Below are positions 40,099 to 48,475 of a DNA stretch of 50,811 nt, one piece after another. Each line of letters starts with the position of its first letter. Position 1 is the first letter of the stretch. The notes under the pieces were generated by a model. That model ran no database searches, was not told the DNA's origin, and was given only the letters and a program-made list of their open reading frames with translations. The stretch comes from CAZGAH01 sp964523295. Lineage in GTDB: Bacteria > Desulfobacterota > Desulfovibrionia > Desulfovibrionales > Desulfovibrionaceae. The translations under genes were made by a program, and so were the position numbers. The stretch spans positions 1 to 50,811 of the forward strand of contig CAZGAH010000025.1 of NCBI GenBank assembly GCA_964523295.1. The letters run 5' to 3'.

Positions 40099-42534
40099 AT
40101 GCGCAGGCCAGTGAAACGTATCCTGCTGGGATTAGCCGCTCTCACGCTCGTGCTCTCGCTTGGCGCAGGCGCCCTGGTCTTGCTCGCCGACACCGAGGCC
40201 CTGTCCCGGCAGTTATCCGGCGTCGTCCGGAAACTGACAGGCCTGGACCTGGTCATTGACGGCGATGTCGGGCTGCAATTCTACCCCTGGCTGGGCGTAG
40301 AGCTGCGCCAGGTATCCCTGGGCGGGCTGGCCGGATTCGAAAACGAGCCGTTCGTCCGGATCGACCGCCTGGCCCTGCGCGTCAGCCCGTCCGCGCTGCT
40401 GCACGGACGCTTCGAGGCGGATACGCTGCTGCTGGACGGATTGCACCTGGTCCTCATCCGCGACAAACACGGACGATTCAACTTCCAGGCCCTGCCCGTA
40501 CGCGACGTGCGCGTGGACAAGGACAAAGTGATCGTGGAGACGCAGCAGGGCGAGNNNNNNNNNNATGGCGGTGGGCAGACCGAAGCTGTTGAGGATGTTG
40601 GCATCGCTGCCGCCTCCGCCGATCATGCCGCTTTCGGCTGTTCCCAAAAAATTATCCCTGTAGGCGTCGACGCAGGTTTTCGCTTCGAAATAGGTAGCCA
40701 GCGCGTCTCCCATGCCGGCGACGAGCAGCCTCGACGGCGCCTGCGAGATGATGTAGGTGTCGAGGATGACGATGTCCGGGCTCCTGTTGAAAAACATGAC
40801 GTCGTCGAAGGCGCCGTCATCGAGGGCGGGGGCATCCTTTTCGATGACCGGCTTGCCGGCCGGCGCTACGCCATGGAGAACCTCTCCTTCAACAGCGGGC
40901 GCGTGGTCTCGGGACAGGCCTTCAAGGCCGCACTCGGCTTTGACGTCGTCTCCACCGAGCCCGCGATAAAGGGGCGCGTGGACCTGACCGGGCAGGTCGA
41001 CATGGCGCCGGAACGATTGTTTTTCGCTTTTTCCGATACCCGCCTGGCGCTGAGCCTGACCGGCGCAGGACTGCCCGTGACTGAGGCAAAAGCGACGCTG
41101 ACCGGCAACGTCGAAATCGACGCCAAGGCACTGCGCTTCGCCGGTACGGGCCTGGCGCTGGAGTCCAGACTGGCCGGCGGTCTTCTGCCCGCAGCCGGGA
41201 CAACCGTGCGCGGAGAGGGCGGCCTGAGCCTCGATCTGGCCCAAGGCACGCTACAGACCCAGGGGCTCCGGTTGGGCGCAGCCTCGATGCAGACCGATCT
41301 GGAGGCCTCGCTCACGGACGTCAATACGACGCCGCGCGGCGAGTGTCGTCTGCGCAGCAACACCTTCAACCCAAAGGATCTCGCCGCGCAGCTGGGAATA
41401 GCTCTGCCGGAGCCCACGGACGCCAAGGCGCTCCAGGCGCTCAGCGTCAACGCGACGGTAACCCTTGCCCCCGAGGCGCTCACACTCGCCCTGGCCCCGC
41501 TCACCCTGGACTCAAGCACGCTACACGCCACGCTCAGCGCTGCGCGCACGGCCGCGCCCAAGATTTCCTTCACCGCCAATCTGGATACACTGAACCTGGA
41601 CCGCTATCTTCCCAGGAACGATGCGAAGGCTGCCGAGCGCTCGGACGGGAAACCAGCCTCCGCCTCCCCTGCCCCCGCGGATGACAGGGCCATCAATCTG
41701 ACGGCCTTGCGCGACCTGAATCTGGACGGCCGGCTGGAGGCCAAAGAACTCGTCGCGCACGGGCTCCCGGTCCGCGACCTGTCCCTGACCTGCCGCGCCG
41801 CCGATGGCGTGCTGCGCGTCGATCCGCTACGCTGCACGGTAGCCCGCGGCGATATCAAGGCAGCGCTGCAGGTCGACGCGCGAGACACGACGCCTGCGCT
41901 CTCGCTGCAGGCCAACGGCTCGGGCTTGCAGCTCGAGCCCCTGCTGAGCCGGCTGGCGAATTTTTCCCGGCTAACCGGAACCGCTGGCTTCGAAACCAAG
42001 CTCGCAGCGCGCGGCCCGGACGCCAAGGCACTGCTTGCAGCGCTGGACGGTCAGGCCCGTTTTTCCGTACGCAACGGCGCCATACTCGGATTTACGCTCT
42101 CGCCGGACATTTTCGAGTCCCCGCTCGCGCTGCTCAAGGCCTCGCGCTCGTCCTGCAGCACGGCCATCCAATACGCCTGGGGCAGCTTTACCATTCATGA
42201 CGGCGTAGCGCGTACCAAGGATTTGCTCGTCAGCTCCAATCCGCACAAGGCCACAGGCGCAGGCATGGCCAATCTGGTCAAACAGAACATGGATTTTACC
42301 ATCCAGGTCCATTTCATGAACCTGGCAACCATCCCGATCACCATCGCCGGCAGCTTCCAACATCCCGACGTTTCCGCCGACACCTCAGCCCTGGCCCGCA
42401 AGGCTGTTCAGGGCGCTGTAGAAGGAGCAGTCGACGGCACGGTCGAGGCCCTGAAAAGAGGCGAAAGCGCCCCAAAGGCCGTGGAAAAAGGCCTGCGAGG
42501 CGTGCTGCGGCAGTTTCTGGGCAAAGGGAAATAA
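40099..42534 (+). CDS. AsmA-like envelope protein (interrupted by a gap and a chimeric segment)
   Basis: The left part (40099-40554) starts MRRPVKRILLGLAALTLVLS, one membrane helix, then VIDGDVGLQFYPWLGVELRQ, the AsmA N-terminal pattern. After the gap and a foreign segment (40565 to about 40821) it resumes at GGILFDDRLAGRRYAMENLS and runs to 42534 with the AsmA C-terminal domain (ILGFTLSPDIFESPLALLKA, VNLVKQNMDFTI read here as MANLVKQNMDFTIQVHF). AsmA-family proteins are anchored in the inner membrane and reach across the periplasm; relatives move phospholipids to the outer membrane. The frame happens to stay open through the foreign part. AAGGGAGG lies 6 bases before the ATG. The true length is unknown, roughly 750-830 residues. 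Confidence 0.8.
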   Translation: MRRPVKRILLGLAALTLVLSLGAGALVLLADTEALSRQLSGVVRKLTGLDLVIDGDVGLQFYPWLGVELRQVSLGGLAGFENEPFVRIDRLALRVSPSALLHGRFEADTLLLDGLHLVLIRDKHGRFNFQALPVRDVRVDKDKVIVETQQGEXXXXGGGQTEAVEDVGIAAASADHAAFGCSQKIIPVGVDAGFRFEIGSQRVSHAGDEQPRRRLRDDVGVEDDDVRAPVEKHDVVEGAVIEGGGILFDDRLAGRRYAMENLSFNSGRVVSGQAFKAALGFDVVSTEPAIKGRVDLTGQVDMAPERLFFAFSDTRLALSLTGAGLPVTEAKATLTGNVEIDAKALRFAGTGLALESRLAGGLLPAAGTTVRGEGGLSLDLAQGTLQTQGLRLGAASMQTDLEASLTDVNTTPRGECRLRSNTFNPKDLAAQLGIALPEPTDAKALQALSVNATVTLAPEALTLALAPLTLDSSTLHATLSAARTAAPKISFTANLDTLNLDRYLPRNDAKAAERSDGKPASASPAPADDRAINLTALRDLNLDGRLEAKELVAHGLPVRDLSLTCRAADGVLRVDPLRCTVARGDIKAALQVDARDTTPALSLQANGSGLQLEPLLSRLANFSRLTGTAGFETKLAARGPDAKALLAALDGQARFSVRNGAILGFTLSPDIFESPLALLKASRSSCSTAIQYAWGSFTIHDGVARTKDLLVSSNPHKATGAGMANLVKQNMDFTIQVHFMNLATIPITIAGSFQHPDVSADTSALARKAVQGAVEGAVDGTVEALKRGESAPKAVEKGLRGVLRQFLGKGK
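40555..40564. other. assembly gap (10 N) inside the AsmA-like gene
   Basis: The left flank is AsmA coding and the right flank is not. The gap therefore joins the gene to a contig whose end is chimeric, and neither length nor content of the missing part can be read. Confidence 0.95.
40565..40821 (-). other. chimeric segment: fragments of an M20 peptidase and a glycerol dehydrogenase
   Basis: On the minus strand, 40821 to about 40643 reads as the middle of a GldA-type glycerol dehydrogenase: DDGAFDDVMFFNRSPDIVIL then DTYIISQAPSRLLVAGMGDA and LATYFEAKTC. From about 40642 to 40565 it switches to GMIGGGGSDANILNSFGLPTA, the metal-site block of M20/PepT peptidases. Neither gene has a start or end here. 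The plus-strand AsmA homology resumes exactly where the GldA homology stops. Two unrelated fragments fused at a contig end are best explained as chimeric reads or misassembly, not as genome structure. Confidence 0.8.
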
Positions 42535-42750
42535 CCCAGTACAGCATCCAACCGGTTCAACATGAACCAGCTGACTGGTCTGAACGCCTTGCAGAATCCT
42601 TGCGGTGTCCCTCTGCGGGGCCTGCTGCGCGTCTGGCCTCCCTTGCCGTCGTCTTCCAGCCACATCCGAATCAGCAGCAACACGAAACGGTCGGCAATTC
42701 ACGGGTGGCCCCAAGCCTGCACTCAACGTACAAAGCACATTTTTTTCGAT

Positions 42751-42768
42751 AAAAAGTCTAGACTTTTT
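42751..42768. promoter_or_regulatory. 18-bp perfect palindrome AAAAAGTCTAGACTTTTT
   Basis: A perfect 18-base palindrome centred on GTCTAGAC. The same GTCTAGAC core is at the centre of TTGTCTAGACAA at 18113. GCACA upstream (about 42735) and TGTGC downstream (about 42768) extend the symmetry loosely. It is operator-like, and could also form a terminator-like hairpin for the AsmA-like gene. Confidence 0.5.
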
Positions 42769-42818
42769 GTGCATCCATATGCTACGGGCTCAACGGTATT
42801 GGTGAAGGATAGGATAAA

Positions 42819-42885
42819 ATGCCAAGTGTTGTTACATGTTGGCATAAAATAAGGAAGAAAACAAGAATACCTCTTGTTTTGGCAT
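42819..42885. promoter_or_regulatory. three phased TTGGCAT sites
   Basis: TTGGCAT occurs inverted at 42819-42825 (ATGCCAA) and direct at 42839-42845 and 42879-42885. Centre spacings are 20 and 40 bases, close to two and four helical turns, so all three face the same side of the DNA. This is the layout expected for a cooperatively binding regulator about 100-170 bases before the autotransporter start. Confidence 0.45.
42858..42880. other. AT-rich inverted repeat
   Basis: AAAACAAG (42858-42865) and CTTGTTTT (42873-42880) are perfect 8-base arms around a 7-base spacer. On the plus strand the right arm ends in TTTT, so a weak terminator for upstream transcription is possible; it may equally be an operator. 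Confidence 0.4.
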
Positions 42886-42985
42886 GGTTTGTGAATTCAA
42901 GACCTTCAACCTTGACCAGCCTCTGCCAACGCGCTAGCATGAGGCCAAGATTATCCAAGCGCAATGCCGAACAGGAGACAGACCG

Positions 42986-44179
42986 ATGTCCGGATCACTC
43001 ACCCCTCGACGATACTGCCTGCTCCTGGTCGGAGCAACGCTGTTCCTGGCGTTGAGCCTGTCCCAGGCGCGTGCCGAGCAGAACGGCACGTCGAAGACGA
43101 ACACGGAGATCGTCCGTACGACCAGCGGCGTCAACAGCGGCATGATCGGGACCCGCATCTCCCAGGTGTTCGGCCCGGAAGCTCAGTCGCAGGGAACGAG
43201 CGGCGGTGGCGGTGGCGGTGGAACCGGGTCCGGCGACGAAAGTCAACCAGGGCCAGGGGAAATACCCGGCTCGAAGTATCTCGTTTCCAAGGCCCCGGGC
43301 AAGGCCTACGTAGTCCCGAACGCCTTTCATGCCTCCTCGCTGTACGGCAACGTCGAGAGTCCATCCCAATGGCTCTCCTACGCATCGCTGGCAATGGGAG
43401 CGCTTGCAGAGCAGAAAAAACAGGACAAGAATTTTCTCAGCGACCGGCTAGGGGTCTGGACCCTGACCTCTGGCGCCTGGATGTCCAACACTGCCAGCTC
43501 GACCCGATTTTCCGGCAATCTCTTTTCGCTCATGGGCGGCGCGGATTACCGGCTGCGCGAGGACCTTGTCGTCGGCACGGCGCTCGGCTACGAGTACCTT
43601 TACCTCAAAACCAATTTCAACGCCGGCAAGCTGTATGAAAACGGCTTCACGGTCATGCCCTACGCCTGCTATTCCGTCACTCCGAACACACTCATCGACT
43701 CCAGCTTCGGCCTGACCTTTGCCTCGTACGATACCCGACGGAACGACGGCGCCGCTGACGGCAGTTTCAATGCCACGCGCTCGGTCTGGTCAGCCAATGT
43801 CACCCAGTATTATCAACTCGAAAACTGGACCTTTTCCGGACGCGTCGGCCATATCTACTCCAACGAATACCGGCCCCAATACCGCGAAAGTGACAACACG
43901 CTCAACAAATCGATGAACATCTACCTGGCCGAATTCCAGTTCGCCGGCCGCGTCGGCTATACGTATCAACGTTTCTCCCCATATGTCGGCGCAACGTATC
44001 TTTGGGATTACGCAATGCGCACGCCGAGCAGCGTCGATCCCGACGAGGTCCAGGGGACCCTCGGTCTCAATGTCATGGCCACCGACCGGCTGATGCTCAA
44101 TACAGAGCTTGCCAACAGCTTTTTCCGCGACAACACCTACAACACCCGACTCTCGCTGACGTTGCGCTACGCATTTTGA
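42986..44179 (+). CDS. autotransporter-type outer membrane beta-barrel protein with short passenger
   Basis: A 397-residue protein. A Sec signal (CLLLVGATLFLALSLSQARA, cleavage near residue 29) is followed by a short passenger (about 30-115) that contains a glycine run (SGGGGGGGTGSG), and then a barrel of about 280 residues. Barrel landmarks: GVWTLTSGAWMSNT, LFSLMGGADYRLREDLVVGT, YASYDTRRND-type strands (SFASYD here as TFASYDTRR), RVGYTYQRFSPYVGAT and the C-terminal TRLSLTLRYAF with the terminal Phe read by the BAM machinery. The passenger is too short for the usual beta-helix adhesin, so the barrel itself may be the functional part. AGGAG lies 8 bases before the ATG. Confidence 0.8.
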   Translation: MSGSLTPRRYCLLLVGATLFLALSLSQARAEQNGTSKTNTEIVRTTSGVNSGMIGTRISQVFGPEAQSQGTSGGGGGGGTGSGDESQPGPGEIPGSKYLVSKAPGKAYVVPNAFHASSLYGNVESPSQWLSYASLAMGALAEQKKQDKNFLSDRLGVWTLTSGAWMSNTASSTRFSGNLFSLMGGADYRLREDLVVGTALGYEYLYLKTNFNAGKLYENGFTVMPYACYSVTPNTLIDSSFGLTFASYDTRRNDGAADGSFNATRSVWSANVTQYYQLENWTFSGRVGHIYSNEYRPQYRESDNTLNKSMNIYLAEFQFAGRVGYTYQRFSPYVGATYLWDYAMRTPSSVDPDEVQGTLGLNVMATDRLMLNTELANSFFRDNTYNTRLSLTLRYAF

Positions 44180-44199
44180 GGCGAAGCGCTAATCATCTG

Positions 44200-44238
44200 C
44201 GCGCAGGGGCTGGCGAGGAACGCGTACGCCCCTGCGCG
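44200..44238 (+). terminator. strong hairpin after the autotransporter
   Basis: CGCGCAGGGGC (44200-44210) pairs perfectly with GCCCCTGCGCG (44228-44238), an 11-base stem with a 17-base loop, 20 bases after the stop codon. No T-tract follows directly; a smaller CCGG stem before ATTTTTTT lies at 44312-44337. Confidence 0.5.
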
Positions 44239-44418
44239 ATCCGCCCTGCCCGGCTCCTCGCTCGCAAACCGTATCCCTGCGAGCCGGCAGGATATCCCCT
44301 CCGCCCGAACGCCGGCCACCCCGGAAACATTTTTTTCTACAGTCTTGCGTCGCCCGGCCCGATCTTTGCTTTCATGTTTCCGACGAACATGTAACCCGCG
44401 ACGACAACGAGAGAGGAT

Positions 44419-44865
44419 ATGGCACGGCGTTTTATTTTTTCCCTGGAAAAGGTCCTGGATTACCGGGCTCAGCTGGAGGAGCAGGCCAGGTTGCAACTGG
44501 CGGTTGCGCAACGAGCCTACCAGGAGCAGGTCGCCCGGGTCTCCGGGCTGCGCGAGGCATTGGCCCGGCACGAGCGCTCGCTGAACGCAGACGACGGCCC
44601 CTTGTCGGCCGCGGATATCTGGCTTTGGCGCAATTATAAGGAGCGTTTGTTTCAGGATCTGGCCAAGGCCGAGGCGACGATGCTCGATTGCGCCAAAGAA
44701 TTGAACAAATGCCGCCGCGAAGCTATTGTCCGGTCAAAGGATCGCAAGCTGCTCGAAAAACTCAAAACCAGACAGGCGATACGCCATGCAGAAGAACACA
44801 AGCTCGCAGAACAAAAAGAACACGACGAAATGGCAACGCTGCGTTACCAGCCTCAAGCTCTCTAA
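44419..44865 (+). CDS. fliJ: flagellar export chaperone FliJ
   Basis: A 148-residue, almost entirely coiled-coil protein that starts MARRFIFSLEKVLDYRAQLE, the FliJ N-terminus (F-LxxVLxxRxxxE). FliJ is the cytoplasmic stalk of the flagellar type III ATPase and handles export chaperones. The length matches the family (about 147). GAGAGAGG lies just before the ATG. Its end overlaps the motE start by 80 bases, unusually long for neighbouring genes in this window, so the two are surely coupled. Confidence 0.88.
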   Translation: MARRFIFSLEKVLDYRAQLEEQARLQLAVAQRAYQEQVARVSGLREALARHERSLNADDGPLSAADIWLWRNYKERLFQDLAKAEATMLDCAKELNKCRREAIVRSKDRKLLEKLKTRQAIRHAEEHKLAEQKEHDEMATLRYQPQAL

Positions 44866-45499
44866 GCTGTTCAGCTGGCTGATGCTCACCGTGCTTTTCA
44901 AGCTCGTGGTGCTTGGCGCGCTGGCACTTGAGCAGCCCGAATCGCCGCCCCCGTCCACGCTGGCTCCGGCTGTCGTCGACGCGGAAGCCGAGCCTGCGCC
45001 GGAGGTCCGCAAATCGCTGCTGAGCCAGGCCCAGGCCGCGGAACAGGGTGCTGCGGCCCAGGATTCCGCCCCGGCCAAACCGGCCGACGCGCCTTCGGCT
45101 GACGGAAATCCCGCGTCTGCCGCCGCGGGTTCCCCCCAAAGCGAAGGCGTGCAGCGCAAGCTCAACGAACTCAACCGGCGCGAGCAGACGATCAAGTCCA
45201 TGGAAAAGGACGTGGAGGCCAAGCTCATCCGACTCCAGGAGCTTGACGCCAAGCTGACGCGCATGCTTGAGGAGGCCAACCAGATCCGCGACCAGAAGCT
45301 CAAGCACCTCATCGACGTATATACGAACATGAAGGCCAAGCAGGCAGCCACAGTCCTTGAAACCCTTGACGAAAAAATCGCTGTCAAAATTTTGGCCGGA
45401 ATGCGCGGCCGTCAGGCTGGCGAAATTCTCACCTACGTCAACGCGGAAAAGGCCGCCCGTCTTTCCGAACAGCTGACCCGGATGCAGACCTCGTTCTGA
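44786..45499 (+). CDS. MotE-like flagellar motility protein (MgtE-N domain)
   Basis: A 237-residue protein: a basic N-terminus and one membrane helix (LFSWLMLTVLFKLVVLGALA, about 30-50), an Ala/Pro-rich periplasmic linker (about 50-125), a coiled coil (about 128-180; LNELNRREQTIKSMEKDVEA) and an MgtE-N-like domain (about 180-237; YTNMKAKQAATVLETLDEKI, VKILAGMRGRQAGEILTYV). MotE-family proteins act in the periplasm on stator or rotor parts; the family is often coded next to fliJ. The ATG at 44786 lies inside fliJ; an ATG at 44882 would cut the helix short and has no ribosome-binding site. Confidence 0.82.
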   Translation: MQKNTSSQNKKNTTKWQRCVTSLKLSKLFSWLMLTVLFKLVVLGALALEQPESPPPSTLAPAVVDAEAEPAPEVRKSLLSQAQAAEQGAAAQDSAPAKPADAPSADGNPASAAAGSPQSEGVQRKLNELNRREQTIKSMEKDVEAKLIRLQELDAKLTRMLEEANQIRDQKLKHLIDVYTNMKAKQAATVLETLDEKIAVKILAGMRGRQAGEILTYVNAEKAARLSEQLTRMQTSF

Positions 45500-45620
45500 G
45501 GCACGACGCGCCCGATGCGAGCGTATCGGGCGCGCCACGGACACCGGTAATCCTGCCGAACGACCGGGAGCCCTCCAGCTCCCGGTCGATTCCATTTGCA
45601 GGAAGCACAAAGGAGCGCAC

Positions 45621-46397
45621 GTGATACGTCTCAAGCTGACGCTGGCATACGTGGGCACACGTTTCAGCGGCTGGCAGATTCAGGAGCACCCGTCCGGAAT
45701 CTCTCCGGCGACCGTGCAGGGTGCGCTGGAGCAGGCCATCGCTCGGATCGCCGGCCGGCACGTGCGCGTGCATGGTTCCGCCCGCACCGACGCCGGCGTT
45801 CATGCCCTGGGACAGATCGCGCATGTCGACGTCCCCGAACGCCTGCTTGGGGTTGACTGGCAACAGGCGCTCAATAGCATGCTCGCCCCGGACATCGCCG
45901 CGCTCGCGGTGGATGTCGTGCCTGCGGGCTTTCACTCCCGCTTCGACGCCCGCTCCAAGGTCTACGCCTATAGTTTATGGTGCAACCGCCGATATGTGTT
46001 ACCGCAGAGGCGCGCCTTTGTCTGGGCAGTGCCGCCGCTCGACGTACGGGCTATGGACGCCGCCGCGGTGCGGTTGCTGGGCGAGCACGACTTCGCCAGC
46101 TTCCGGAACCAGGGCACCGACCTCAAGAGCACGGTGCGTACTATGCTGGCAATCGACAGGGTCCCGGACTGCGATCCCGAGGCCTTCGACCCGGCGCAGC
46201 CGGAGCTGGTCTGGCACTTCCAGGCCACGGGCTTTCTCAAGCAGATGGTACGCAATCTCATGGGCTGCCTGGTCGCCGTCGGCACCGGAAGGCTGGCCCC
46301 GGAGGCCGTGTCGGATATTCTGGACCGCCGGGAGCGCAGCCTCGCTCCGGCCACCGCGCCAGCCCGGGGTCTGACCTTGCTCCGCGTCCTGTATTGA
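45621..46397 (+). CDS. truA: tRNA pseudouridine(38-40) synthase TruA
   Basis: A 258-residue TruA, which makes pseudouridine at positions 38-40 of tRNA anticodon arms. The catalytic Asp is in GSARTDAGVHALGQIAHVDV (near 53-72). FHSRFDARSKVYAYSLW, GEHDFASFRNQG and the C-terminal QATGFLKQMVRNLMGCLVAV are further hallmarks. The GTG at 45621 has AAAGGAG 5 bases upstream. It is 121 bases after motE and lies between flagellar genes, which is a map position rather than a functional link. Confidence 0.92.
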   Translation: MIRLKLTLAYVGTRFSGWQIQEHPSGISPATVQGALEQAIARIAGRHVRVHGSARTDAGVHALGQIAHVDVPERLLGVDWQQALNSMLAPDIAALAVDVVPAGFHSRFDARSKVYAYSLWCNRRYVLPQRRAFVWAVPPLDVRAMDAAAVRLLGEHDFASFRNQGTDLKSTVRTMLAIDRVPDCDPEAFDPAQPELVWHFQATGFLKQMVRNLMGCLVAVGTGRLAPEAVSDILDRRERSLAPATAPARGLTLLRVLY

Positions 46398-46564
46398 GCG
46401 GCCTGCGCTGCCCATGATCACCGCGCGTTGCCAGGATTCAGGCGGCTGTCCGCCGGAGCGCCGCCCAGTCGGCGAACTCTCCTGCCGCGGACACACGCAG
46501 CGTCAGCAGGGCAACGCGGGTGGATCCCCGCGCCTCGGGACCATCGACCAGGGAAGCGCAGGGC

Positions 46565-48475
46565 ATGGCTACATCCATAGACGCCAGCCGGCTTCGGGCC
46601 ACGGCCAGAAGTCTGCTCCAGAACAGCGCCAGCGCGGCCGCACGCCAGGCCGTTTCCTGGAGCGAGAGCCAGGAGGACGGCACCTGGTCTCTGCGCCGGA
46701 AGCGTTCCGACAATCCGCTGCTGGATATGCTCGAAAACCGCATGAGCGGGCTCGACTCCGCCTTGCGGCGCTTTTCCTGGCCGAACGACGACTCCATTCT
46801 CAGCACCGCGAGGCTCATCGTTCAGTCCCCGGCCCTTGACGGCAAGCTGGCCTCCTCGCTGCCCGAAGCCGACGAGGTCGCACCATTCTACAAGTTCTTT
46901 TCAAAAGGTTTCGATCCAAACGCCCGGCACGACCTGGGTACAAAAACCTACTCCATGACCCTCGCGCTGGGCAGCCGCTCCAGCACGCTGAGCATTGCGC
47001 TGGACAGCGAGCAGGATACCTGGGGCGAGGCCCTGGACGCCATCGCCGACGCGGTCAACGCCAGCGCATTGCCCGTACAGGCCGCCATCGTGCAACAGAG
47101 CGCACCGTACCAGCGCATCGCCACGCTCGGTCGCACGGGCGGCGCCATACTGACCCTCAGCGTCGAGCGCGCCTACAATGACCAGGACCTGGAGCTGGAC
47201 TTCCGCCAGGCCTTGCCCCGCACGCTCGATTTCCAGGCCACGGAGGCGCCGCAGACGCCGGCACAGGTCAAACGCTGGGACCTGACCGGACTGCAGGCCG
47301 CCGTACCCTCGACCTTCTTTGCCGGCGTCTTCGATCCGAACGAGGATGCCGGCTTAACGCCGGGAATTTATCATCTTTCCTATACGTTGGGCGAGGCAAG
47401 CAGCACATTCGGCGTCGCCGTGACCTCCAACGCCACCTTCGGCGACGTGCTTCAGAGCACGGCCCAGGCGATCAACTCGAGCCAGTCTGACTTTCGGGCC
47501 GAAGTACAGAAGGCGGACCGCGTCGTCTATCTCGATCCGGAGGGGCGCTATACCACGCGTGGCGAAACGCTCATGGTCTATGCCGTGGCGCCCAAACTGG
47601 GCGAGCGGCTGATGCTCTACGAGGCGAGTGCGCCCTCAGAGGCGAGCTTTCTCGCCCCGGGACCAACGCCCCCCATCGGCGAGAACGGCGACCGGTACAT
47701 CAGCCTGGCCACGGAAAACGGCTGGACCGCAGACCAGGTCTATACCTGGGGAGGCCAGCCCTATGCCTGGTACGAGTCGAGCCCTTCCGTCGGCGACGTG
47801 TATTACGTGTCCGACCTGGGCGCCAACTACCGCTACAGCGACGCGGGCTGGATTGAATCCTCCGCGCTGACAGAGGCCCTGGGACTAAGCGGCTCGGCCT
47901 GGCCGGGCGTGGATGGCAAACTACGCGTGGACGGGGAGGAACTCACCGCCGCAACCAGTACCTTCTCTTTCGACAGCGGCCGCGTTGTCGTGGATTTGCA
48001 GGTGGGCTTCGGCGATACCCTGCCCTTGCGCGTGGCCCAGGGGATGCAGGCCCTGGAAGAACAGACCTCCGACGTGATCATGGCCTACGATTCCTTGCGC
48101 CGCTTTGTGCTCAGCAACGACAAGGCCTTTGTCCCGGGTCTGGCCGAACTCTGGCGAACGCCTGCCCGGGCGCGTCAAGAGGATCTGACCTGGGCCGGTG
48201 TACAGGAAATCGAGGCCCAGCGCCTGCTCTGGATCGACGGCGACCGCTTCTGGAGCAGTCTTCTGGAGGATCCGGAGCGGGCGCAGGCCACCTTCTGGTG
48301 GTCGAAGGACGGCAAACCCGGGCTCATTCCCTCGCTCAAGGCCGTCAACGACGCGCTACGCTCGCAGGGGCTGGACAAACAGACCCGTACGACGACCCGC
48401 CCTTCTTCTCAGCTGCCCTGGCGCCGGGAGTTCGAAAACGAGCGCGACGCGGTTCTTCTCGATCTGTTCGGCTAA
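46565..48475 (+). CDS. divergent FliD-like protein with a phage-tail-like insert
   Basis: A 636-residue protein without signal peptide, as for flagellar type III substrates. Two repeats resemble flagellin/hook-IN motifs: YSMTLALGSRSSTLSIALDS...ALDAIADAVNAS (about 137-180) and YHLSYTLGEASSTFGVAV...TAQAINSSQ (about 265-310). Between them and the end sits GENGDRYISLATENGW to YVSDLGANYRYSDAGW (about 375-440), resembling the W/G/P-rich DUF2793 modules of phage tail fibres. The C-terminus (about 500-590) looks like the FliD cap C-domain (VIMAYDSLRRFVLSND, IDGDRFWSSLLEDPERAQAT). FliD caps the growing filament. The family match is by pattern, not strong; the place after fliJ/motE/truA supports it. 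The ATG at 46565 has AGGGA upstream. Confidence 0.6.
   Translation: MATSIDASRLRATARSLLQNSASAAARQAVSWSESQEDGTWSLRRKRSDNPLLDMLENRMSGLDSALRRFSWPNDDSILSTARLIVQSPALDGKLASSLPEADEVAPFYKFFSKGFDPNARHDLGTKTYSMTLALGSRSSTLSIALDSEQDTWGEALDAIADAVNASALPVQAAIVQQSAPYQRIATLGRTGGAILTLSVERAYNDQDLELDFRQALPRTLDFQATEAPQTPAQVKRWDLTGLQAAVPSTFFAGVFDPNEDAGLTPGIYHLSYTLGEASSTFGVAVTSNATFGDVLQSTAQAINSSQSDFRAEVQKADRVVYLDPEGRYTTRGETLMVYAVAPKLGERLMLYEASAPSEASFLAPGPTPPIGENGDRYISLATENGWTADQVYTWGGQPYAWYESSPSVGDVYYVSDLGANYRYSDAGWIESSALTEALGLSGSAWPGVDGKLRVDGEELTAATSTFSFDSGRVVVDLQVGFGDTLPLRVAQGMQALEEQTSDVIMAYDSLRRFVLSNDKAFVPGLAELWRTPARARQEDLTWAGVQEIEAQRLLWIDGDRFWSSLLEDPERAQATFWWSKDGKPGLIPSLKAVNDALRSQGLDKQTRTTTRPSSQLPWRREFENERDAVLLDLFG

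Larger units (their letters stand above)
42535..42985. other. non-coding region upstream of the autotransporter
   Basis: These 451 bases contain no credible gene. The right half (from about 42735) is strongly AT-rich and carries several symmetric elements: an 18-base palindrome, three TTGGCAT sites and an AU-rich hairpin. It is presumably the control region of the autotransporter gene. Confidence 0.6.

Noticed and set aside
40099..42534. Reading the AsmA frame as one real 812-residue protein
   Set aside because: The stretch from 40565 to about 40821 belongs to other genes on the minus strand, so the open frame there is accidental.
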